27,931 nucleotides of DNA from Candidatus Iainarchaeum sp. (GCA_017608995.1 JAFCEU010000003.1:1-27931); one strand, 5' to 3'; shown: positions 15,091-23,376, numbered from the stretch's first letter. The notes: generated from the letters alone by a model not told the origin. Numbers and translations are program-made.

Positions 15091-16599
15091 TCATTCGCTT
15101 AAATCAACACTAAAATACTTTGCAATGAAAGGATGAACCCTCTTTAGCTCCAAATAGCATTGCTGTGCTACCTTGCGATAGCTCTTATGCCCCGCTTTTC
15201 CTGTGCGCAGGCGAATCACATGGTAAAGCTCGCGCAGATTCCAAGTATAAAGGACTCTCTTTTTATAAGCCAAAGGTACGCAATATTGCGCTTCATAAGG
15301 CATTTCTTCAGCGAGCTTTCCATAGAGCTCTTTTGCTTCTTTCATAAGCTCTTTGAATTCATCACCAAGCCCGGCTTCTTTCATTTCTTTCGGCATGCTA
15401 AAGCCATGCTTTGTACTTAGCAGCTGCGCGGTCTGAGTACACATTCTATGCCTCTGCAAATCTCTGTATGCGCCATAATCAACAAGTATTTCAAACGTAT
15501 AGTAGATATGCTCTAGTTCGCGAAGCGGAGCATCCCTGTTAGTAATTCTTTTGAAAAATTCCTCAAATATTTTTTGCTTCTTCTCCTCGCTCAGCTCCCT
15601 CACTTTCTCAAGAACCTTTTCGAATGGTTCATGCAAATGCTTATAAAGCATAGCAGCAACAAGCTTGTTTTCAGCATCTTTATCATAGCTCACAACCCTG
15701 ACCTCAAACTCCTTTCCTTCGCACCCTTCTTCGCTATTTTCTTCTTTGCTTTCTCCAATTTCTCTCAACGCTAACTCCCTCAATGCTTTCTCAGTTTCCT
15801 CAATGTAGCTGCTTTTTTCAGCAGCTTTCATCAAAGTTGGCAAAAACTTGCTTGCCTCTTCCTTAATCTGCATTCCTACAGTGCGAGCTTCTTCCAAGGG
15901 ATAGGAGAGAAGCTTCTCTATCGCATGCACTAATGAGCGAGCGTTGAAAGTAGCTCCCAAGTTTGTTAGCGTTGCCGCTGGCAGAGTATAACGCATAACA
16001 TCGCAAGCCCTGCTTTTAGTGAGCGACTCATAGAAGCGCTCATTCATCTGCTCATGCTTGGGATACTTTTCCCTCATAAACTCAAGCATTGCATCAAAGT
16101 TTTCTGTATAAAAATCAAAAAGCGAATTCATTGTTTGCTCATAATCGTTAGCAAATTTAGAATTCATTATCCTCTTTGGTTTATAGTAGCTGTTCCTATC
16201 AAATATTTGGTAACGCGTGCTTTTTTCAGTATAGCTTGCTAAGCGATTATCCTCGATTAATTTTGTGAATAAAATGCTCACTCTTTCTATTGCGATATTT
16301 AATACTGCATGCTCTGCAACACTAAAATGCCCAAACCCAACAACCCATTTTTTATGAAATTCTGCTGCTTTCTTTTGAGCTTCTGAAAAATAGCTTGCAC
16401 TTTTTTCAGAGGCAAAACCAAGCTCATCGCTCTTTATAAGCTTTAGCAGATTATCTCTGAAGCTAGCAGGCGATCTGCTCACATAAGCAAATAGAACACT
16501 TACAACTTCGGGTGGGACGTTATAAACAACGTAAACATTTTTATCTAGATTGCTCACATGCCTCGAGAGTATTTCAACATCTTCTTTTGAGTAATTCAT
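15091..16599 (-). CDS. Tandem ThyX-like protein (FAD-dependent thymidylate synthase family)
   Basis: The 502-residue protein contains two ThyX-like halves, about twice the usual ThyX length. In the N half, GHFSVAEHA (90-98), NRLASYTEKSTRY (118-130) and LPAATLTNLGATFNAR (206-221) match ThyX, but the RHR of the RHRx7S signature is DNR. In the C half, LQRHRMCTQ (381-389) keeps RHR while the Ser is replaced by Leu, and WNLRELYHVIRLRT (453-466) matches the C-terminal ThyX substrate region. The signature is thus split between halves. It may form a ThyX-like active site within a fused pseudo-dimer and make dTMP from dUMP with FAD/NADPH, or it may have another flavin function. A GGGTTTTTAT stretch precedes the ATG at 16599. 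Confidence 0.82.
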   Translation of the reverse strand: MNYSKEDVEILSRHVSNLDKNVYVVYNVPPEVVSVLFAYVSRSPASFRDNLLKLIKSDELGFASEKSASYFSEAQKKAAEFHKKWVVGFGHFSVAEHAVLNIAIERVSILFTKLIEDNRLASYTEKSTRYQIFDRNSYYKPKRIMNSKFANDYEQTMNSLFDFYTENFDAMLEFMREKYPKHEQMNERFYESLTKSRACDVMRYTLPAATLTNLGATFNARSLVHAIEKLLSYPLEEARTVGMQIKEEASKFLPTLMKAAEKSSYIEETEKALRELALREIGESKEENSEEGCEGKEFEVRVVSYDKDAENKLVAAMLYKHLHEPFEKVLEKVRELSEEKKQKIFEEFFKRITNRDAPLRELEHIYYTFEILVDYGAYRDLQRHRMCTQTAQLLSTKHGFSMPKEMKEAGLGDEFKELMKEAKELYGKLAEEMPYEAQYCVPLAYKKRVLYTWNLRELYHVIRLRTGKAGHKSYRKVAQQCYLELKRVHPFIAKYFSVDLSE

Positions 16600-16738
16600 A
16601 TAAAAACCCTCTAAAAAGTAAAGGAAAAACTAATTTAATATTTCTTATATAATATTCGCTGTTTGCCGAATTTTTTGTTGGCAAAAAGCGTAAGCTTTTT
16701 TAAAGTTTGCAGAGCAATTCTTATACAAGGTGCAACCT
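16600..16738. promoter_or_regulatory. Divergent promoter region of the ThyX-like gene and the mevalonate operon
   Basis: This 139-base region separates two divergent starts. For the minus-strand gene a TATA-like ATTATATAAG lies around 16645-16655, about 50 nt before its ATG. For the operon, CTTTTTTAAAG (16695-16705) is a plausible TATA box about 25 nt before a transcription start near 16725-16730, close to the GGTG motif at 16729. Two dyads lie between the boxes: TTTGCC/GGCAAA (16662-16667 with 16680-16685) and a 7-bp hairpin at 16683-16700. Confidence 0.5.
16683..16700. repeat. Palindromic hairpin overlapping the mevalonate operon TATA box
   Basis: AAAAAGC-GTAA-GCTTTTT is a perfect 7-bp dyad with a 4-nt GTAA centre. 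It overlaps the proposed TATA box (16695-16705) and shares three bases with a second dyad (16680-16685), so it may be an operator. Its AT-rich arms mean chance is possible. Confidence 0.4.
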
Positions 16739-17989
16739 ATGAATTCGGATATAAGCAAATTCTATGAGAAAAGCTGGCAGGAACGCTTAACCATTTTAAA
16801 AGAGCATTGCCAGCTTAACGAAGAAGAGCTTTCCCTGCTTAAATCTCTCAGGCCTCTGGATTTTAGCACCGCTAACATAATGATTGAGAATGTTATTGGC
16901 GTATTTGGCTTGCCGTTAGCAATAGCTACACATTTCAAAATAAATGGCAAGGACTACTTAATTCCAATGGCAATTGAGGAAAGCAGCGTTGTTGCTGCCG
17001 CTTGCAAAGCAGCAAAGATAGCCAGGCTTGCTGGCGGTTTTAAGGCAGAAGCTGCTGAGCAGATAATGGTCGGCCAGATACAGATTTTTGCTGCAAAGGA
17101 GAAACAGAAGGAAATTATTGAGAAGATAAACGCTAATAAAAAAATGCTTCTTGAGAAAGCCAACGCTTGCGATGCTGTTCTCGTTTCTTTCGGCGGTGGC
17201 GCCCGCGATATTGAAATAAAGCAGTTTGGTGATTTTATTGTTCTGCACCTGCTTGTTGATGTAAGAGACGCTATGGGCGCCAACGCTGTAAACACCATGT
17301 GCGAAAAGCTTGCATTCGAGATAGAAAAGATGTGCGATTGCAAAGTTGGCCTAAAGATCCTATCGAACCTTGCGATTTATAGAATGGCTAAAGCTAAAGC
17401 GGTTTTTCCTAAGGAAGTTTTGGGCGAAGCTGTTGATGCAGTTATTGAGGCTTGGCGTTTCGCCAGCTTAGATCAATTTAGAGCAACAACACACAACAAA
17501 GGGATAATGAATGGCATTGATGCTGTTGCTATTGCTTGTGGCAACGATTTTCGTGCTTTGGAAGCAGGCGCACATAGCTATGCCTGCTTAGACGGAAGAT
17601 ACAAGCCCTTAACGCGCTATTGGAAAGACAAGCAAGGCAACCTTGTTGGTGAAATAGAATTGCCAATACAAGTAGGCATTGTTGGAGGCGCAACTCGCGT
17701 TAATCCGATGGCAAAGCTCTGTTTAAAAATATTAGGTGTTAAAAGCGCTAAAGAGCTTGCCTGCGTGCTTGCGAGCGTTGGCTTAGCACAAAACTTTGCA
17801 GCTCTTTACGCTCTAGCAACTGAGGGCATACAGCGAGGCCACATGAAATTGCATGCTGAAAACATTGCTGTTCAGGCAGGAGCAAAAGGTGCCGAAATAA
17901 AAAAAGTTGCTTTGAGAATGATTGAGATGCAAAGCATAAATGAAGCTACCGCTAAAGAAATACTTAAAGAGATTAGGAAAGGTGCTTAG
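16739..17989 (+). CDS. hmgA: HMG-CoA reductase, class II
   Basis: Reduces HMG-CoA to mevalonate, the committed step of isoprenoid synthesis. The 416-residue protein carries class II (Pseudomonas/Archaeoglobus-type) features: ENVIGVFGLPLAIA at 50-63, AIEESSVVAAA at 78-88 with the catalytic Glu80/81, DAMGANAVNTM at 177-187 (nicotinamide cofactor site), catalytic Lys254 in HNKGIMNGID, Asp270 in GNDFRALEAGAH, and His368 in GHMKLHAEN. Class I enzymes, common in archaea, differ in these motifs. I choose ATG 16739 because GGTG (16729-16732) sits 6 nt before it; a GTG at 16730 would add three residues. First gene of the mevalonate operon, followed after one base by HMG-CoA synthase. Confidence 0.95.
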   Translation: MNSDISKFYEKSWQERLTILKEHCQLNEEELSLLKSLRPLDFSTANIMIENVIGVFGLPLAIATHFKINGKDYLIPMAIEESSVVAAACKAAKIARLAGGFKAEAAEQIMVGQIQIFAAKEKQKEIIEKINANKKMLLEKANACDAVLVSFGGGARDIEIKQFGDFIVLHLLVDVRDAMGANAVNTMCEKLAFEIEKMCDCKVGLKILSNLAIYRMAKAKAVFPKEVLGEAVDAVIEAWRFASLDQFRATTHNKGIMNGIDAVAIACGNDFRALEAGAHSYACLDGRYKPLTRYWKDKQGNLVGEIELPIQVGIVGGATRVNPMAKLCLKILGVKSAKELACVLASVGLAQNFAALYALATEGIQRGHMKLHAENIAVQAGAKGAEIKKVALRMIEMQSINEATAKEILKEIRKGA

Positions 17990-17990
17990 A

Positions 17991-19022
17991 ATGAACGCCG
18001 GCATAATAGGTTATGGTGTATATGTTCCAAGGTTAAGAATAAAGGTTAGCGAGATAGAAAGGGTGTGGCAGAAAAATGCTAGCGGTTTAGCGGTTAGCGA
18101 AAAGGCAGTTGCAGCAAGCGATGAAGATTCCTGCACAATGGCTGTTGAGGCTGCTCGCAGAGGCATAGAAGATTTTTCCATAAATCCAAAAAGAATAAAC
18201 GCTATTTATATAGGTAGCGAATCACACCCTTATGCTGTTAATCCAACCGCTAGCATCGTAGGCGATGCCTTAGGAACAACAAATAAGTATTTTGCTGTGG
18301 ATATGGAGTTTGCCTGCAAAGCAGGCACAGCAGGCCTACAAGTATGCTATGCGCTAAAAAAAGCCAAGATGATTGATGTTGGCTTAGCTATTGGCACAGA
18401 TACCGCCCAAAGCAAACCAAACGATGCTTTAGAATTCACTGCGGCAAGCGGAGCTGCAGCTTTCTTTGTTGGTGATTCTAAGGATGAAATAATAGCAGAA
18501 ATAGAGCACACCTGCAGCTTCACAAGCGATATGCCTGATTTTTGGCGCAGACCAAGAGCAGAGTTTCCAGAGCACACCGGTAGATTCACTGGCGAGGCAT
18601 ACTTTAAGCACATTATAAATGCAGCAAAGCTCTTGATGGAAGAAACCGGCTACAACGCTAGCGACTTTGATTATGCGGTCTTCCACCAGCCGAATGGAAA
18701 GTTTCCACTCAAAGCAGCCAAGATTTTAGAAATTCCCCTTGAGAAGGTAAAACAAGGGCTACTAACGCCGCACATAGGCAATACTTATAGCGCATCAACC
18801 CTTATTGGTTTAGCGAGCGTTTTAGATGTTGCCAAGCCAGGGCAAAAAGTGTTAGCGGTAAGCTATGGTAGTGGCGCCGGCAGCGATGCTTTCGTTTTGA
18901 ATGTAACGGAGAATATCAAAAACAGAAGAGCTCGCAGGGCTGTGTTAGAGATGATTAAGGAAAAGGAGTACATAGATTATGCCTTGTATGTAAGGCATAG
19001 ACGCAAGATAAAGAGCTTATAG
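17991..19022 (+). CDS. HMG-CoA synthase, archaeal type
   Basis: Condenses acetyl-CoA with acetoacetyl-CoA. The 343-residue protein starts GIIGYGVYVPRLRI like archaeal HMG-CoA synthases. The acylated Cys is Cys109 in EFACKAGT, His232 lies in FHQPNGKFP, and SYGSGAGSDAF (291-301) closes the thiolase fold. The ATG at 17991 is preceded by GGTG six nt upstream and separated by one base from the reductase stop; a longer frame beginning at 17940 lies inside the reductase and is unlikely to be used. The synthase, the following thiolase and the DUF35 protein form a channelling complex in characterised archaea, and their adjacency here matches that. Confidence 0.95.
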   Translation: MNAGIIGYGVYVPRLRIKVSEIERVWQKNASGLAVSEKAVAASDEDSCTMAVEAARRGIEDFSINPKRINAIYIGSESHPYAVNPTASIVGDALGTTNKYFAVDMEFACKAGTAGLQVCYALKKAKMIDVGLAIGTDTAQSKPNDALEFTAASGAAAFFVGDSKDEIIAEIEHTCSFTSDMPDFWRRPRAEFPEHTGRFTGEAYFKHIINAAKLLMEETGYNASDFDYAVFHQPNGKFPLKAAKILEIPLEKVKQGLLTPHIGNTYSASTLIGLASVLDVAKPGQKVLAVSYGSGAGSDAFVLNVTENIKNRRARRAVLEMIKEKEYIDYALYVRHRRKIKSL

Positions 19023-19030
19023 GTGATTTT

Positions 19031-20194
19031 ATGGGTGTTGTGATAGTCGGAGCAGGTATAACAAAGTTTGGTGAACACTGGGCAAAGTCATTTAGAGAAT
19101 TGATAGCAGAAGCGGGTATTAAAGCAATACAGAGCTCTGGTTTAAGCGGCCAACAAATAGAGGCCATTTATGGCGGCTGCATGGCATCTGGCAGATTGAT
19201 AGGGCAGGAGCATATTGGTGCATTAATTGCTGACCAGCTTGGCTTGAACCCAATTCCAAGTACTCGTTGCGAAGCAGCTTGCGCTTCTGGCGGCGTAGCT
19301 CTGCGAACAGCCTACTTGGCAATAAAAAGCGGCGTACATGATATTGTTGCAGCTGGTGGCGTCGAAAAGATGACAGAGCTAAGCACGCAAGCAGTAAGCT
19401 TCGCTTTAGGTGGCGCAGGCGACCAGGAAATAGAGCTCTTCCATGGAGCAACCTTTCCAAGTTTATACGCATTACTTGCCCGTGCGCATATGCACGAATT
19501 TGGCACCATCGAGCAACAAATGGCGGCTGTGGCTGTGAAAAACCATGCTAATGCAATGCTAAATCCAAATGCACAGTTCCACAAAGAAATAACAATTGAA
19601 CAGGTGATGAATTCCGGCTATGTCGCAGAGCCAATAAAGCTTCTTGATTGCTCACCAATAACTGACGGCGCTGCAGCTCTTATATTATGTTCCAAAGATA
19701 AGGCAAAAGAACTCGGCTTAAAAGGCGTTGAAATTGTTGCTTCGGAACAGGCATCGGATAGCCTCGCTTTAACAGGCAGACAGAGCCTAACTGAGTTGAG
19801 AGCTACGAGCATAGCAGCTCAAAAGGCATATGAAAAAGCAGGGATAAGGCCAAGTCAGGTAGATTTCGCCGAGGTTCATGACTGCTTCACCATTGCCGAG
19901 ATTCTTGCAATAGAAGACCTTGGCTTCTTCAAAAAAGGTGAGGGCGGCATCGCAAGCGAAAAAGGCAAAACATCGCTAAAAGGAAAAATTCCAATAAACC
20001 CTAGTGGTGGCTTAAAAGCGAAAGGACATCCTGTAGGTGCTACAGGTGTTGCTCAGGCAGTGGAAGCTTACTTACAATTAATGGGCTTAGCGGAGCAACG
20101 ACAGATTAAAAACGCTAAAATTGGCTTAACACATAATGTTGGTGGCTCCGGTGCTACAGCAGTTGTAACAATCTATAAGAGGTTTAAGGGGTGA
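19031..20194 (+). CDS. Thiolase (acetyl-CoA C-acetyltransferase), archaeal mevalonate type
   Basis: Makes acetoacetyl-CoA from two acetyl-CoA for the next synthase. This 387-residue protein has the nucleophile Cys84 in EAACASGG, His283 in EVHDCF and His333 in KGHPVGATG. The C-terminal motif is NVGGSGATAVV, without the second Cys of bacterial biosynthetic thiolases, as is usual in the archaeal thiolase that partners HMG-CoA synthase. The ATG at 19031 follows GGTGATTTT, and the stop TGA (20192-20194) is part of the ribosome site of the next gene, a translational-coupling arrangement. Confidence 0.95.
   Translation: MGVVIVGAGITKFGEHWAKSFRELIAEAGIKAIQSSGLSGQQIEAIYGGCMASGRLIGQEHIGALIADQLGLNPIPSTRCEAACASGGVALRTAYLAIKSGVHDIVAAGGVEKMTELSTQAVSFALGGAGDQEIELFHGATFPSLYALLARAHMHEFGTIEQQMAAVAVKNHANAMLNPNAQFHKEITIEQVMNSGYVAEPIKLLDCSPITDGAAALILCSKDKAKELGLKGVEIVASEQASDSLALTGRQSLTELRATSIAAQKAYEKAGIRPSQVDFAEVHDCFTIAEILAIEDLGFFKKGEGGIASEKGKTSLKGKIPINPSGGLKAKGHPVGATGVAQAVEAYLQLMGLAEQRQIKNAKIGLTHNVGGSGATAVVTIYKRFKG
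20190..20194 (+). promoter_or_regulatory. Shine-Dalgarno GGTGA overlapping the thiolase stop, deciding a GTG start
   Basis: GGTGA at 20190-20194 contains the thiolase stop TGA and lies 4 nt before GTG at 20199, the start of the DUF35 gene. Spacing equals that seen before ATG starts in this window. Confidence 0.6.
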
Positions 20195-20198
20195 TTGC

Positions 20199-20591
20199 GT
20201 GCAGAACATTGCTCCATTAAATTGGCGTCGTTTCCCAGAGCGCTATTTGCTTAGAGGAAACTACTGTGAGAATTGCAAGCAGGCATTTTTTCCTCCTCGC
20301 GCCATATGCCCAAACTGCAGGCGCAAAGGAAAGCTAGTGAGCATGGAAATGCCCCGCACAGGAAAAATAATAAGCTATACAAAGGTTTACGTTCCGCCGG
20401 AAGGCTTCAAAAACGAAGCGCCTTACTATCTGGCAATAATTGAGCTTGAAAATGGCGCTCGCGTATTAAGCCAGATTGTTGATTCAGAACCAGAAAAGAT
20501 CAAAATAGGAGCTAAGGTAAAGAAGGTATTCAGGCGCATCGCTGAACCAGATAAATACGGAACAATAACCTATGGATATAAGTTCTGGTGA
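20199..20591 (+). CDS. DUF35 OB-fold/zinc-ribbon partner of thiolase and HMG-CoA synthase
   Basis: This 130-residue protein has an N-terminal rubredoxin-like zinc ribbon (Cys23, Cys26, Cys37, Cys40) and an OB-fold domain (about 50-130) with GKIISYTKVYVPPEGF and the ending YGYKF. In archaea the DUF35 protein bridges thiolase and HMG-CoA synthase and helps pass acetoacetyl-CoA between them. Gene order here (synthase, thiolase, DUF35) supports that role. It starts at a GTG with a well-placed GGTGA. Its last 20 bases overlap the start of the mevalonate kinase gene in another frame. Confidence 0.92.
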   Translation: MQNIAPLNWRRFPERYLLRGNYCENCKQAFFPPRAICPNCRRKGKLVSMEMPRTGKIISYTKVYVPPEGFKNEAPYYLAIIELENGARVLSQIVDSEPEKIKIGAKVKKVFRRIAEPDKYGTITYGYKFW

Positions 20592-21534
20592 GCATGCAGT
20601 TGTTTATGGGCATCCAGGAATAATTGCTGCAATAGGAAAACGCACCTATTGTATAGCAAGCGAAAGAACTGACAACAAGGTTTTGATCGATAGTAAAGAA
20701 TTTGGCAAAGCCTCCGGCTTGCTTGAAAGCGCAACCATTACTTCTAGAGAAGGCAAAAAGGAGCTCATGCCCTTGTTCAATCTAATCGAGATTCTTGCAA
20801 AGAAACACGAAATTAAGAAAGGGCTGGAGCTCAAAATAGAATCAGAGATAGCTATAGAATCAGGAATGAGTTCAAGTACTGCTGTGCTAAGCGCAATTCT
20901 CTGCTCTGTAAATGAGCTTTTAGGGCTAGGAATAGAAAAAAAAGAATATTTTGATTACCTCTATCCGTTGCAGGTTGAAATTCACGGAGGCAAAGCCTCA
21001 GGAAGCGAAATAATTTCCAGCTCGCTTGGCGGATACAACAGGATTCAGAAGGTAGAAAAGAGGGGAAAAGCAACACTCGCCTGGCGTAATTTAGGAGAAC
21101 ATTGCTTTAGCGTTGTTGTGGGCAATACCCGCGTTAGAGCACCAACCGCTTTAACCGTTGGTATGCATGTACCATCTCTAATGAAAAGATTTCCTGGAAT
21201 GGTAGAACAGGCCTTTGATAATATAACAAGGTTATGTGATGAGATTGAAGAGGCACTAAAAAAAGAGGACATTGAGCATTTAGGTGCTCTCATGAACGAA
21301 AATCAGAAGATTCTGGCAGACCTTGGTTTGAGCCATCCAAAGCTTGATGATTGCATAAATGAAGCTTTAAAAGCAGGCGCTTTAGGAGCAAAGCTTTCTG
21401 GCGGAGGCTGGGGCGGCGCTATGTTCGCTCTTGTAAAGGAAGGCGATGAGCAAAAGGTAGCTAAGGCCATTGAAAGCACAGGCGCGGAAGCAATAATAAC
21501 CACAATTGGTGGAGCGGGAGCGAGATGCGAGTAA
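20572..21534 (+). CDS. Mevalonate kinase (GHMP family) with altered active-site residues
   Basis: Expected to phosphorylate mevalonate at position 5. GEHAVVYGHPG (6-16), the ATP loop IESGMSSSTAVLSAIL (95-110) and GAKLSGGGWGGAMFAL near 280 identify a GHMP kinase closest to mevalonate kinase. Two departures stand out. The chain begins only five residues before GEHAVVYG, so the N-terminal strand with the conserved PGK Lys is absent; an in-frame TAA at 20566-20568 rules out a longer start. Also, the motif usually reading KAS-x-x-D in archaeal enzymes reads KASGSE (141-146), putting Glu146 where the catalytic Asp should be. Context, between DUF35 and ubiX, strongly favours mevalonate as substrate. 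Length is 320. Confidence 0.85.
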   Translation: MDISSGEHAVVYGHPGIIAAIGKRTYCIASERTDNKVLIDSKEFGKASGLLESATITSREGKKELMPLFNLIEILAKKHEIKKGLELKIESEIAIESGMSSSTAVLSAILCSVNELLGLGIEKKEYFDYLYPLQVEIHGGKASGSEIISSSLGGYNRIQKVEKRGKATLAWRNLGEHCFSVVVGNTRVRAPTALTVGMHVPSLMKRFPGMVEQAFDNITRLCDEIEEALKKEDIEHLGALMNENQKILADLGLSHPKLDDCINEALKAGALGAKLSGGGWGGAMFALVKEGDEQKVAKAIESTGAEAIITTIGGAGARCE

Positions 21535-22079
21535 TTGTTGGTATTTGTGGTGCTAGCGGAGTTAGCTACGCAAAGCTACTTCTTGAAGAGCTTAAAAAGC
21601 GCAAAATTGAAACACATGTAATTACTTCTGATTGGGCTAAGAAAATATTACAGCATGAATTGCCAGAAACAAAAATAGAAGAACTAGCCAACTATTCGTA
21701 TGACAACAATAATCTAGCAGCAGAAATATCAAGCACAAGCTTTGTAACTGATGCGATGGTTATTCTACCTGCAACCGTTAAAACAGTTAGCGACATTTCT
21801 AATGCTCATACCGACAATTTAATCACACGCTGCGCAGACAATATGCTAAGACAGCACAAAAAGCTCATTGTTTGTATAAGAGAAACGCCGCTCAGTGCAC
21901 CAACTTTAGAAAACCTTTATAAGCTGGCTTTGTATGGCGCAATAGTTTTTCCGCTAAGTCCTGCTTTTTACCACAAGCCAACAACAATAGAAGAGATGCA
22001 AAGCTTTATAGTAGGAAAAATACTTGATTTATTAAGCATAGAGAACAATCTCTTTAAGAGGTGGAAAAATGAGCTTTAG
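21525..22079 (+). CDS. ubiX: UbiX-like flavin prenyltransferase
   Basis: Makes prenylated FMN, the cofactor of UbiD decarboxylases, from FMN and dimethylallyl phosphate. This 184-residue protein has ICGASGVSYAKLLLEEL at its N terminus, LPATVKTVSDISNAHTDNLITR (the usual P-x-S/T-x-x-T loop region), RETPLS at 119-124 and PLSPAFYHKP near the end, all characteristic of UbiX. It overlaps mevalonate kinase by 10 bases and the decarboxylase gene by 11. This position next to a UbiD gene inside the mevalonate operon marks the pair as cofactor supplier and user. Confidence 0.95.
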   Translation: MRVIVGICGASGVSYAKLLLEELKKRKIETHVITSDWAKKILQHELPETKIEELANYSYDNNNLAAEISSTSFVTDAMVILPATVKTVSDISNAHTDNLITRCADNMLRQHKKLIVCIRETPLSAPTLENLYKLALYGAIVFPLSPAFYHKPTTIEEMQSFIVGKILDLLSIENNLFKRWKNEL

Positions 22080-23376
22080 GGAATTTTTGCAAGCTCTTGA
22101 ACGCTCACAGAAACTCGCAAAAATAGAAAAACCAGTTTCAAAAGAGCTTGAAGCAGCAGCAATACTAAAGGAACTTGATGGCAAAGCGGTTCTTTTTGAA
22201 AATATAAAAGAATCGGAGTTTAAAGTAGCGGGCAATGTTTTTTCTTCAAAGGAGCTTATCGCTAGCTACTTTGGCTGCAAGCAGGAAGAACTCATAAAAA
22301 AAATGATTGGTGCTTTGAATAATCCAACAGAGCCTAATATAGTTGATAAAGCCCCCTGCCAAGAAGTTGTGATAGATGAAAACGAAGTGGATTTGGATAA
22401 GCTACCAATACTTAGGCACACAAGAATAGATGGCGGCAATTATATTACCGCAGGCGTTTTTATTGCTAGAGACGCAGAGCATGGTTTAAACGCTTCATTC
22501 CATAGGTGCATGCAGCTCGATAAGAAGCGCTTTTCCGTTCGCGTGTGCGAGCGCAACCTTTATGAATTCCTGAAGAGAAACGATAATGAGCTTAAAGTTG
22601 CTGTTTGCATAGGCAACCCCGCAAACGTTTTGCTAGCGGGTGCAACAAGCCCAGCTATCGGCCAATTCGAGCTTGAGATAGCAAATAGCCTGCAGAACCT
22701 TTCTTTAGTTAAAGCAAAATATGCTGATGTTTTAGTACCTGCTGAGAGCGAATTCATAATTGAAGGAACGCTTACAATGAACGAGCTTGCTGACGAAGGC
22801 CCATTTTTGGATTTAACTGGTACAGGAGATATTATAAGGAAGCAGCCAGTGCTGAAGGTGAAAAAAATCACTCACAGAAAAAACGCAATATGGCATGCGT
22901 TGCTGCCTGGCGGCAATGAACATGGCTTGCTTATGGGAATGCCTCGCGAACCAACAATATTCAATGAGGTAAATAAAGTTGCAAAGTGTATAAATGTAAA
23001 CATCACGCAAGGAGGTTGCTCGTGGTTGCATGCGGTAGTGCAGATAGAGAAAGAAAGCGATGAGCAAATAAAGAAAGTAATTGAGGCTGCTTTTAAAGGG
23101 CATAGCTCATTGAAGCATGTTTTTGTTGTTGATAAGGATATAAACCCAAATGATGTGCAAGCAGTGGAGTGGTGCTTAGCAACGCGTTTCCAAGCGGACA
23201 AAGATCTTTATTTATATCCCAAAGAAAAAGGTTCAAGCTTGGACCCTAGCGCGGAGCAGCCGAGCAGAAAAACTTGCAAAGTCGGCTTCGACCTTACAGT
23301 TCCACTAGCGCGAGACAGCAAGCACTTTGAGAAAGTACAGTATGAAAAAGTTGATTTGAAAAAATTCTTAAGTTGA
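22069..23376 (+). CDS. UbiD-family decarboxylase, probable anhydromevalonate phosphate decarboxylase
   Basis: This 435-residue UbiD family protein has LPILRHTRIDGGNYITAGVF, VRVCERNLYEFLKR, LAGATSPAIGQFELEIANSL, ADEGPFLDLTGTGD (Glu243 in EGPF) and a C-terminal FDLTVPL, typical of prFMN-dependent decarboxylases. In the archaeal mevalonate route the UbiD homologue converts trans-anhydromevalonate 5-phosphate to isopentenyl phosphate. The neighbours ubiX, both phosphomevalonate dehydratase subunits and isopentenyl phosphate kinase make that assignment strong, against the alternative of aromatic acid decarboxylation. AGGTGG lies just before ATG 22069. Confidence 0.92.
   Translation: MSFREFLQALERSQKLAKIEKPVSKELEAAAILKELDGKAVLFENIKESEFKVAGNVFSSKELIASYFGCKQEELIKKMIGALNNPTEPNIVDKAPCQEVVIDENEVDLDKLPILRHTRIDGGNYITAGVFIARDAEHGLNASFHRCMQLDKKRFSVRVCERNLYEFLKRNDNELKVAVCIGNPANVLLAGATSPAIGQFELEIANSLQNLSLVKAKYADVLVPAESEFIIEGTLTMNELADEGPFLDLTGTGDIIRKQPVLKVKKITHRKNAIWHALLPGGNEHGLLMGMPREPTIFNEVNKVAKCINVNITQGGCSWLHAVVQIEKESDEQIKKVIEAAFKGHSSLKHVFVVDKDINPNDVQAVEWCLATRFQADKDLYLYPKEKGSSLDPSAEQPSRKTCKVGFDLTVPLARDSKHFEKVQYEKVDLKKFLS

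Noticed and set aside
17940..17990. Longer HMG-CoA synthase start at 17940
   Set aside because: It would overlap the reductase by 50 bases and add a basic stretch absent from homologues; ATG 17991 has a GGTG site and the expected N terminus.
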